From assembly GCA_029983505.1 (NCBI GenBank), contig JASBZK010000020.1, positions 1-35,465 on the forward strand: a DNA stretch of 35,465 nucleotides. The letters run 5' to 3'. Source of the DNA: Porphyromonas sp. Lineage in GTDB: Bacteria > Bacteroidota > Bacteroidia > Bacteroidales > Porphyromonadaceae. How positions within the stretch are numbered: position 1 is the stretch's first letter; each line of letters starts with the position of its first letter. The notes below the pieces were generated by a model. The model worked only from the letters and a program-made list of their open reading frames with translations. It did no database searches and had not been told where the DNA came from. Shown in pieces: positions 16,683 through 22,722 of this stretch. The position numbers and the translations under genes are program-made.

Positions 16683-16761
16683 GGTACGTGCGGGGAGATC
16701 TCCTTGGTCTGTACCTTTTTCTTTTTTCGGTCTGTACGGGAAACTTTTTTCGGTCTGTACC
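16683..16761. repeat. One palindromic repeat element and two half-sites
   Basis: A full 33-bp copy at 16683-16715 runs from ggtacgtgc through gggagatctcct to tggtctgtacc. It is followed by cggtctgtac at 16728-16737 and cggtctgtacc at 16751-16761, each preceded by a T-rich run. They lie between the meaB stop and the start of the DUF6804-like gene on the same strand. Confidence 0.8.
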
Positions 16762-16769
16762 CTTTCGGC

Positions 16770-17870
16770 TTACTTGTCGCTGCCCTTCATCTTCCCGAAA
16801 TAGAGGTCGAGGAGCTTCGAGGAGCCTATGAAGCTGGAGATGCGGTCACTGAGGACTTCGTGCTCCACTTCGGGGAGGAGTGCCTGAATGTCGGGGTCGC
16901 GGTAGAAGGAGTTTTTGAGCGCCTCATTGATGCTCTCCATCATCCAGTACTTGGCTTGACGGTTGCGGTTGAATTGGAAGTACCCTGTCTCCCTGACGTG
17001 TGCCACGTACTCTTCGACCATATTCCACACCTTGTCGATGTTGATGCCGTAGAAGCCCGAGTAAGTCTGTACCCTCGGTACCCACCCGCTTTCGGGTGTG
17101 GGGAATAGGTGGAGCGCGTTACGGAAATGGGAGGCTGCGAGCTCGGCTTTCTTGACGTTGTCGCCGTCGGCCTTATTGATCACGATGCCGTCGCACATCT
17201 CCATGATGCCCCTCTTGATGCCCTGAAGCTCATCGCCCGTGCCGGCGAGCTGTATGAGGAGGAAATAGTCCACCATGCTGTGCACTGCGGTCTCGCTCTG
17301 TCCCACGCCCACTGTCTCGACGAATATGGTATCGAACCCCGCCGCTTCGCACAGGATGATCGTCTCTCTCGTCTTGCGGGCCACGCCACCGAGGGAGCCG
17401 GCAGAGGGGCTGGGTCGTATGAATGCTTCATCGCTCTTGGAGAGATCGACCATACGGGTTTTGTCTCCGAGGATGGAGCCTTTGGTGCGTTCGCTCGACG
17501 GGTCTATGGCGAGGACGGCCAATCGGTGTCCGAGTCCGATGACGTGCATCCCGAGGGTGTCGATGGAAGTGCTTTTACCCGATCCCGGCACGCCGGTGAT
17601 GCCCACGCGGATGGATTTGCCCGAGTGGGGCAGACACTTCTCTATGACTTCTTGAGCCATTTTCTGGTGTTCCTCAAGGCGACTCTCCACGAGCGTGACG
17701 GCACGCGCGAGCATCACTTTATCGCCGGCGAGTATGCCACGGACATAGTCGTCGGCGGTGAAGGAAGGACGCTTCGGTCTCTTGAAACGGGGATTGACGG
17801 AGGGCGCGCTCGTCACGCCGTCATTCACTTTCAGTCCCTTGTATGCTGCGCTGTTTTCGGGGTGCTCCAT
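16770..17870 (-). CDS. meaB: MeaB/ArgK-type G3E GTPase
   Basis: 366 aa, usual for MeaB. These GTPases protect and reload adenosylcobalamin-dependent methylmalonyl-CoA mutase. The P-loop GVPGSGKST is at residues 93-101. The AIDPSSERTKGSILGDKTRM block, ETVGVGQSE switch region and NKADGDN specificity motif (NKxD) are all present. A C-terminal helical region (NRNRQAKYWM onward) is typical. The mutase genes mutA/mutB are not in the window, so the link is by family only. It is divergent from hpf, sharing the region 17871-18024. Confidence 0.93.
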   Translation of the reverse strand: MEHPENSAAYKGLKVNDGVTSAPSVNPRFKRPKRPSFTADDYVRGILAGDKVMLARAVTLVESRLEEHQKMAQEVIEKCLPHSGKSIRVGITGVPGSGKSTSIDTLGMHVIGLGHRLAVLAIDPSSERTKGSILGDKTRMVDLSKSDEAFIRPSPSAGSLGGVARKTRETIILCEAAGFDTIFVETVGVGQSETAVHSMVDYFLLIQLAGTGDELQGIKRGIMEMCDGIVINKADGDNVKKAELAASHFRNALHLFPTPESGWVPRVQTYSGFYGINIDKVWNMVEEYVAHVRETGYFQFNRNRQAKYWMMESINEALKNSFYRDPDIQALLPEVEHEVLSDRISSFIGSSKLLDLYFGKMKGSDK

Positions 17871-17911
17871 TATATGATCGTTTTACGGATGTTCGTATTT
17901 CGCTTTCAATG

Positions 17912-17919
17912 CAAATATA
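17912..17919 (-). promoter_or_regulatory. Probable -7 box for meaB
   Basis: On the minus strand this reads TATATTTG, a perfect TAnnTTTG box, about 42 bases upstream of the meaB ATG. No clear TTTG lies at the expected -33 distance, so only the -7 element is supported. Confidence 0.45.
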
Positions 17920-17929
17920 ACCATATTAC

Positions 17930-17959
17930 TTTGAGATACGATTGTTTTCCGTATATTTG
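17930..17959 (+). promoter_or_regulatory. Promoter for hpf
   Basis: TTTG at 17930-17933 and TATATTTG at 17952-17959 are 18 bases apart, fitting the Bacteroidetes consensus. Transcription should start near 17966, leaving a leader of about 59 bases before the ATG at 18025. The same -7 octamer occurs in opposite orientation 40 bases away for meaB. Confidence 0.65.
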
Positions 17960-18024
17960 CTCTTGAGGAGAGGAGGGAAAAGAGTAACCTCTTTTGTTTC
18001 ACCCCATAAAGCATAGTTACGGTT

Positions 18025-18324
18025 ATGAACATCAAGATCCAAGACATCAATTTCTCCATCAAGGAGGAACTCAAGGCTTTCGTAGAAAAGAAAGTGAATA
18101 AACTCGGACACTTTATGCCCGACCTCAACGACGCCACCGTCGTCCTTACCGTCACCAAACCCGAGTCCAAGGAGAATAAGAAGGCGCGTATCACCCTCGA
18201 AGTCCCCGGTCCCGACCTCTTCAGCGAGAAGACTGCAGACTCTTTCGAGGAAGCGGTCACCAAAGCCTGCGAAGCCCTCGAGCCTCAGCTCGCGCGCCTC
18301 AAAGACCAACGCAGCGGTAAGTAA
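18025..18324 (+). CDS. hpf: Ribosome hibernation factor, HPF/RaiA family
   Basis: 99 aa, the short form without the C-terminal dimerisation domain. The beta-alpha-beta-beta-beta-alpha pattern is visible (MNIKIQDINFSI, then the long first helix with AFVEKKVNKL, then hydrophobic strands and the final helix with FEEAVTKACEALEPQL). The family binds the small ribosomal subunit in stationary phase and blocks translation. It is monocistronic with its own promoter and ends in a repeat-derived hairpin facing rsmH. HPF and RaiA (YfiA) cannot be told apart here with certainty. Confidence 0.9.
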   Translation: MNIKIQDINFSIKEELKAFVEKKVNKLGHFMPDLNDATVVLTVTKPESKENKKARITLEVPGPDLFSEKTADSFEEAVTKACEALEPQLARLKDQRSGK

Positions 18325-18343
18325 CCCATAGCGACAAAAAAGA

Positions 18344-18376
18344 GGTACGTACCGGGGAGGTCTTCCCGCACGTACC
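18344..18376. repeat. Palindromic repeat element, 33 bp
   Basis: Left arm ggtacgtacc and right arm gcacgtacc flank a centre with gggaggtcttccc, itself an inverted repeat. It follows the hpf stop by 20 bases and precedes the terminator hairpin. Confidence 0.8.
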
Positions 18377-18386
18377 GAAGTGATTT

Positions 18387-18426
18387 TTTCGGTCTGTATC
18401 TCCCAAGCACGAGATACAGACCGAAA
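18387..18426. terminator. Bidirectional hairpin terminator built from repeat half-sites
   Basis: Perfect 16-bp arms at 18387-18402 and 18411-18426 flank an 8-base loop. The arms contain cggtctgtatctc and gagatacagaccg. T-rich runs on both outer sides (18383-18389, and 18427-18432 followed by more T) suit termination in both directions. It lies between convergent hpf and rsmH. Confidence 0.8.
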
Positions 18427-18447
18427 TTTTTTCCTTGCACTTGGCTG

Positions 18448-19392
18448 TTATTTCCCGGGGTTGCGGACGGCAGTGCGGAGGTGCGCCGAGCGGGATCGGG
18501 GGTTACGCTCCACCTCTTCTGCCGTCGGATCCGTGGGCTTATTCGAGAGGGGGGTAAAGGGGGCGATGAGCCCGCCGTAGCGGGGATCTTCCACGCGGGT
18601 GCCGTCGGTATGACCGGTGCGGAAGAAGTTCTTCACCGGTCGGTCTTCGAGGGAGTGGTAGGTGATGATGGAGAAGCGCCCGGAGGGGCGGATCAAGTCT
18701 TCCCCTGCTTTCAAGAGACCGCGGAGTGCGCCCATCTCGTCGTTGACGGCGATGCGGAGTGCCTGAAAGACGCGCGCCAGGCTCTTTTTGTCGTGCGGCG
18801 GCACCACGGGGCTGATGGCGTCGATAAGCGTATTGATGGTGGAGAGGCGGTCTTCGTCGGCGGCTTTTTTGAGGAGCAGTCCCATCCGACGGGCGCCACG
18901 GGCTTCGCCGTAATTGCGGATGATGGCTTCGATTTCTTCCGCAGAGGATCTCCGGATAAGCTCCAGGGCGGTCTCCCCTCCGCCTTGGTTCATCCGCATA
19001 TCTATCGGCGCGTCGAAGCGGAAGGAGAATCCCCTCTCTTCGTCGTCGAGATGGTGTCCCGAGACACCGAGGTCGGCGAGTATGCCGTCGACCTTGTCAA
19101 TGCCGAAGTAACGCATAAAGTGCGGTATGTACCGGAAGTCACTCCTCACGAAAGTGAAGCGCCCGTCTCCCGTGAGGCTGTTGTGCGCTTGGGCATCGAG
19201 GTCGCGGTCGATGCCGAAGAGGTGTCCTTTGGCATCCAGCCTGTCCAAGATGGCCTTCGAGTGCCCGCCTCCGCCAAACGTGGCGTCGACGTAGATGCCG
19301 TCGGGGTCGGTGACAAGCTGTTCGACAGCTTCAGAGAGGAGAACCGGTGTATGGTAATCGGCGTCGAAAACGGGGTCTGAGAGGGTCATCAT
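18448..19392 (-). CDS. rsmH: 16S rRNA m4C1402 methyltransferase
   Basis: 314 aa, normal for RsmH (MraW). It methylates N4 of C1402 in 16S rRNA using SAM. The N-terminus YHTPVLLSEAVEQL, the SAM motif VDATFGGGGHS (about residues 35-45), DLGVSGHHLDD, RGFSFRFDAPIDMRM and the C-terminal YHSLEDRPVKNFF are all signature blocks. Two Met codons open the frame; either may be the start. In many bacteria rsmH lies in the dcw cluster after mraZ, but here it follows a PAP2 gene with a repeat-filled gap of 103 bases and no dcw genes are present. Confidence 0.95.
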   Translation of the reverse strand: MMTLSDPVFDADYHTPVLLSEAVEQLVTDPDGIYVDATFGGGGHSKAILDRLDAKGHLFGIDRDLDAQAHNSLTGDGRFTFVRSDFRYIPHFMRYFGIDKVDGILADLGVSGHHLDDEERGFSFRFDAPIDMRMNQGGGETALELIRRSSAEEIEAIIRNYGEARGARRMGLLLKKAADEDRLSTINTLIDAISPVVPPHDKKSLARVFQALRIAVNDEMGALRGLLKAGEDLIRPSGRFSIITYHSLEDRPVKNFFRTGHTDGTRVEDPRYGGLIAPFTPLSNKPTDPTAEEVERNPRSRSAHLRTAVRNPGK

Positions 19393-19394
19393 TT

Positions 19395-19477
19395 TTGGTC
19401 TGTACGGGGCGTTTGGCTTGGTCTGTGTCTCGCGAAACTTTCGGTCTGTGTCTCGAACTTTTTTCGGTCTGTGTCTC
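19395..19477. repeat. Cluster of four repeat half-sites upstream of rsmH
   Basis: Half-sites tggtctgtac (near 19396-19405), tggtctgtgtctcgcg (near 19419-19433), cggtctgtgtctcg (near 19442-19455) and cggtctgtgtctcg (near 19465-19478) all point the same way. No matching opposite arms were seen, so these are direct half-sites rather than palindromes. They fill the gap between rsmH and the PAP2 gene and must surround any rsmH promoter. Confidence 0.7.
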
Positions 19478-19495
19478 GCTACGGCGGTCTATCGG

Positions 19496-20869
19496 TCAGC
19501 GGGGAAGGAGGTAATTGAGGGAGAGCGTGAGGGCGGCGCCGGAGAGCCCTCTCTTCGCGTCTCTGGCGTAGGGTAGCGCCGTGGGCGAAAAAAGGTAATC
19601 CGCGCCGAGGCGGGTGCCGAAGTGCGGCAGGAGCGAAACAGTGGCACCGACTCCGACGGAGAGGGGCATACTGCCGGCCATAAGCGGGGCCGCGGTCTCA
19701 TAGGCACCGTCCCCGGTCACAAGGCGCACTTCCGATCCGTACCCGAGTCCCGCACTTGCGTCAATCCATATCCGCCCGTCCCGGAAAGGGTGCATATAGT
19801 CCGCTTTCACGAGGAAGAGGTACCCTTGGAGGTTCGTGCCTTTTTCGGTGTTGCGACTCTCCAGGAGGGTGCCTTGGGCTTTCACGCCCCAACCCTTGTA
19901 CAATGGGATGCGGACGGAGAGACCCGTGTAAGCGCCCGTACGGTCCGGGGTATAAGTGCCGGCGGAGGAGAGGTAGCTCTGGAACCCTTTTTCGATGCCG
20001 AACATCCACGGCGCACCGTCCCGGGCAGTGAGGAATCCCCCTTCGGGGCGCTCTTTCCTGAAGATCAAGTCGCTGAGGTAGTACCCTATCCAGGCGCTGC
20101 CCAGCCCCACACCTGCGCCGGTGACGACATCCGTCGCCCAGTGGCGGTTATTGAGGATGCGGGCGACACCCGTCACGGTGGCGGCCGTGTAGCCCATAAG
20201 TGCGAGCCACGGGTACTCGGCTCCGTACTCCGCGTCGAGTATGGCGGCGGAGGCAAAAGCGAAAGCCGTGTGCCCGGAGGGAAAAGAATTGGCGGCGGAG
20301 CCGTCCGGCCGCATACGCGCAGTCAGTTTTTTGTCCCCGAAGACCAGCCCCGTCTCCAGAGCAATGGCGATACCTTGGGCAGTGACGGCTTCGAGGAAAG
20401 TGTCGCTCCGCCCTTTGGCGCCGCCGAGGTACATCCCCCACGTCGCGGCTATGGGCGCAAACATCAGGACATCGTCATACCCGTACTTGTGACCCGGGGC
20501 GTAGTAGTGGCGCATACTCCTCACGTCCGCATCCTGCTTGAAGTGAAAGAGGTCGAAAAGGGCTACCGGCGCGCCGACGCCGATCAGCGCCGTCATCGGT
20601 GTGAGGTCGGAAAGCGGCGTGCGGAGGTCGGCGCTTTGGAGAAAAGAAGAGTCGGAAAACGCTTTTCCGACAGGCTGAAGAGGGACGAAATTTTCGGTAC
20701 GGGCGAAAATATTTTTTTGGTCCGTTCTTTTTCCCTCGCCGGTCTGTATGAGAGAAAACTTTCGGCCTGTATCTCCTTTTTCGGGCTGTGGCAGCTGCGC
20801 TTCCGTTTGACCATAGAGCGCGGCTATGGCAGTTAGAGCGAGAAGGAGGGCGGGGAGGAGTCGGTTCAT
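19496..20869 (-). CDS. PAP2 phosphatase fused to a C-terminal beta-barrel-like domain
   Basis: 457 aa. A signal peptide (about residues 1-24) leads into a low-complexity linker (about 26-60) made of repeat-family sequence. A PAP2 acid-phosphatase domain with three motifs follows: KLTARMRP, FPSGHTAF and ARILNNRHWATDV. The last 170-200 residues alternate hydrophobic and polar positions with many aromatic/Gly pairs and end in LNYLLPR, resembling an outer-membrane beta-barrel. It may dephosphorylate a lipid or lipid A at the envelope. The start overlaps the TRIC stop (ATGA). The substrate and barrel reading are inference. Confidence 0.8.
   Translation of the reverse strand: MNRLLPALLLALTAIAALYGQTEAQLPQPEKGDTGRKFSLIQTGEGKRTDQKNIFARTENFVPLQPVGKAFSDSSFLQSADLRTPLSDLTPMTALIGVGAPVALFDLFHFKQDADVRSMRHYYAPGHKYGYDDVLMFAPIAATWGMYLGGAKGRSDTFLEAVTAQGIAIALETGLVFGDKKLTARMRPDGSAANSFPSGHTAFAFASAAILDAEYGAEYPWLALMGYTAATVTGVARILNNRHWATDVVTGAGVGLGSAWIGYYLSDLIFRKERPEGGFLTARDGAPWMFGIEKGFQSYLSSAGTYTPDRTGAYTGLSVRIPLYKGWGVKAQGTLLESRNTEKGTNLQGYLFLVKADYMHPFRDGRIWIDASAGLGYGSEVRLVTGDGAYETAAPLMAGSMPLSVGVGATVSLLPHFGTRLGADYLFSPTALPYARDAKRGLSGAALTLSLNYLLPR
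20695..20790. repeat. Repeat half-sites inside the PAP2 coding region
   Basis: Within the coding frame lie cggtacggg (20695), ggtccgttc (near 20719), cggtctgtatg (20750-20760), cggcctgtatctc (20763-20775) and cgggctgtg (near 20782), separated by A/T-rich bases. These are degenerate copies of the intergenic family. They encode about residues 26-58, a linker between the signal peptide and the PAP2 domain. Confidence 0.65.
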
Positions 20870-21537
20870 GGCTTGGCTTCGGTGTGGTCGCTGCCTTCGA
20901 GTATGGGGAGCGAGAGGTGGTAGCGCATACTGATGTAGCGGACGAGTATCACGACGAGCGCCGTCAAGAGCTGTACGAAGACGTTGTCGACGCCGAGCTC
21001 TGCCAGTCCCCAGTATACGAGCCCGCCGATGAGGCAGGCTATGGCATAGATGTCTTTGCGGAGGATGAGGGGGACTTCATTGAGACAGATGTCCCTGAGA
21101 AGCCCGCCGAAGGCGCCGGTGACGACGCCCATCATAATGGCGACCCAAAAAGCATGCCCCACCATCAGCGACCGCTCTATGCCCACGACGGTGAAGAGCC
21201 CGAGACCGATGGCGTCGAAGATGAAGAGACCGGCCCGCATGTGGATGACGTAGTTGCGGAAAAGAACCACCATCAGGAACGCGACGAACGAGATCAGAAT
21301 GTACGCCGGAGTAAGGAGCCAAAAAGGCGTGAGCCCGAGCATCAGATCCCGAATCGTACCACCGCCCACGGCCGTGAGGAGACCCACGACGAAGGCGCCG
21401 AAGAAGTCGATCTTTTTGCCGGAAGCGAGGCGCGCGCCCGAGATGGCAAAGGCCAGCGTACCGAGGTAGTCCAAGAGCTGGGTGATGCCCCAGTTTTGTT
21501 CGAAATAGATGAGACTTCTCGCCAAAGTGTCTTCCAT
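20866..21537 (-). CDS. TRIC-type cation channel family protein (UPF0126)
   Basis: 223 aa with about seven hydrophobic helices in two internally similar halves. Each half carries the family glycine/aspartate motif: GGGTIRDL near residues 58-65 and GGLLRD near 144-149. Prokaryotic TRIC proteins form trimeric K+-conducting channels in the inner membrane; older annotation calls them UPF0126/YadS. It follows panB by 14 bases and overlaps the PAP2 gene by 4, suggesting panB-TRIC-PAP2 co-transcription. Confidence 0.88.
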   Translation of the reverse strand: MEDTLARSLIYFEQNWGITQLLDYLGTLAFAISGARLASGKKIDFFGAFVVGLLTAVGGGTIRDLMLGLTPFWLLTPAYILISFVAFLMVVLFRNYVIHMRAGLFIFDAIGLGLFTVVGIERSLMVGHAFWVAIMMGVVTGAFGGLLRDICLNEVPLILRKDIYAIACLIGGLVYWGLAELGVDNVFVQLLTALVVILVRYISMRYHLSLPILEGSDHTEAKP

Positions 21538-21551
21538 ACTGGGAGAGGAGA

Positions 21552-22376
21552 TTATGCGTAGCTTTCGTCACGGGAGGGAAAAGTGCCGGCTTTGACTTCC
21601 GAGGCGTAGGCGTCGAACGCCCGGTGCATCTCGGTGCCGAGCTCTGCGAAGTGTCGGAGGAACTTAGGCTTGAAGCCCTGTGTGATGCCGAGCATATCCT
21701 GGAAGACGAGCACCTGCCCGTCCGTATCGGGACCCGCACCGATGCCGATGACGGGGACGGAGACCGTCTTCGTCACTTTCTTCGCGAGGGTGGAGGGTAT
21801 TTTTTCGAGGACGATGGCCGAGACGCCGATCTCGTCCAGTTTGACCGCTTCGGATAGGAGGAGATCCGCCGCTGCGCTGTCCCGTCCCTGCACGCCGTAG
21901 CCTCCGAGTTTGTGGATCGCCTGAGGCGTGAGCCCGAGGTGTCCCACTACGGGGATGCCGGCGCCGAGAATCAGCTTGAGCGACTCGAGGACTTGGGCGC
22001 CGCCCTCTATCTTGACCGCGTCGGCACCGGTCTCTTTCATCATACGGACGGCGTTTTTGAGCGCCTCCCGCTCGTCTCCGTGTACTGAGCCGAACGGCAT
22101 ATCCGCCACGACGAAAGCGTGGCGCGCTGCCCGCGTCACGGCCCGCGTGAACGTAATCATCTCGTCCATCGTGATGGGGAGCGTGGTGTCGTGACCGAGC
22201 ATCGTGTTGCTTGCCGAGTCACCTACGAGGATGGCGTCTACTTCCGACGCGTCGGCGATGAGTGCCGACGTGTAGTCATAGCAGGTGATCATAGCTATTT
22301 TCTCCGTCCCCTTCATCTCGAGGAGGCGCGTGACGGTGACTTTCTTTTTGTCCGTCTTGAGGTATTCCTGAGCCAT
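21552..22376 (-). CDS. panB: Ketopantoate hydroxymethyltransferase
   Basis: 274 aa. It transfers a hydroxymethyl group from methylene-tetrahydrofolate to 2-oxoisovalerate, the first step of pantothenate synthesis. Family blocks are ITCYDYTSA, LVGDSASNTMLGHDTTLPI (Asp53, a Mg ligand), VVADMPFGS, KIEGG, GHLGLTPQ and PVIGIGAG. I chose the ATG at 22376; an upstream ATG at 22406 adds ten residues and lies inside the -7 box. No panC or panD lies nearby. It leads a likely operon with the TRIC and PAP2 genes. Confidence 0.94.
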   Translation of the reverse strand: MAQEYLKTDKKKVTVTRLLEMKGTEKIAMITCYDYTSALIADASEVDAILVGDSASNTMLGHDTTLPITMDEMITFTRAVTRAARHAFVVADMPFGSVHGDEREALKNAVRMMKETGADAVKIEGGAQVLESLKLILGAGIPVVGHLGLTPQAIHKLGGYGVQGRDSAAADLLLSEAVKLDEIGVSAIVLEKIPSTLAKKVTKTVSVPVIGIGAGPDTDGQVLVFQDMLGITQGFKPKFLRHFAELGTEMHRAFDAYASEVKAGTFPSRDESYA

Positions 22377-22403
22377 AATTTTGTCGAAATTTTTAATGTG
22401 CCA

Positions 22404-22411
22404 CAAAGGTA
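22404..22411 (-). promoter_or_regulatory. Probable -7 box for panB
   Basis: On the minus strand this reads TACCTTTG, a perfect TAnnTTTG, about 27 bases upstream of the panB ATG. The -33 position lacks a clear TTTG. Its location also argues for the ATG at 22376 rather than 22406. Confidence 0.5.
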
Positions 22412-22556
22412 CCCCAAGTTTTTTGCTTGTACCCCCTTTTGTCCTTTGATAAAGGGAGACGCGTTTCGGGACAAGTCAGAGACAGATGGGTAGGGCGTGC
22501 CGTCTCTCTATACGCATAGGAGCGTACCCTGCACCCCTTTCTGTGAGCGGGTATCG

Positions 22557-22639
22557 CGAGATACGGACCGGGACGATCGCCTCGGTCTGTGTCTCGTCCT
22601 TTTTTCGGTCCGTATCTCACTTCCTCCCCGGTCCGTACC
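22557..22639. repeat. 40-bp palindromic repeat element and two half-sites
   Basis: The full copy at 22557-22596 runs from cgagatacggaccg through ggacgatcgcct to cggtctgtgtctcg, the longest symmetrical version in the window. It is followed by cggtccgtatctc (22606-22618) and ccggtccgtacc (22628-22639). It lies between divergent panB and uvrA, so here the family cannot simply be terminating a convergent pair. Confidence 0.85.
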
Positions 22640-22688
22640 AAATTTATCTGCCGCTCCGGCTTATATAATCTGCTAAGCGAAAAAGGGG

Positions 22689-22696
22689 TATCTTTG
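22689..22696 (+). promoter_or_regulatory. Probable -7 box for uvrA
   Basis: TATCTTTG is a perfect TAnnTTTG, 26 bases before the uvrA ATG, implying a leader of roughly 20 bases. No good TTTG is seen at the -33 distance. No LexA-type operator was recognised. Confidence 0.5.
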
Positions 22697-22722
22697 TCTG
22701 TTTCACTTATAGGGAAGAAAGA

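Larger units (their letters stand above)
22377..22722. other. Divergent panB/uvrA intergenic region, 346 bp
   Basis: No coding region is supported. It contains the panB -7 box (22404-22411), a small hairpin cctttgataaagg (22443-22455), an agagac/gtctct inverted repeat (22478-22507), the repeat cluster at 22557-22639 and the uvrA -7 box (22689-22696). The bases between 22456 and 22550 show nothing further that I can name. Confidence 0.6.

Noticed and set aside
22377..22722. LexA-type SOS operator for uvrA
   Set aside because: The palindromes present belong to the dispersed repeat family, which also stands before unrelated genes. No separate operator pattern was seen.
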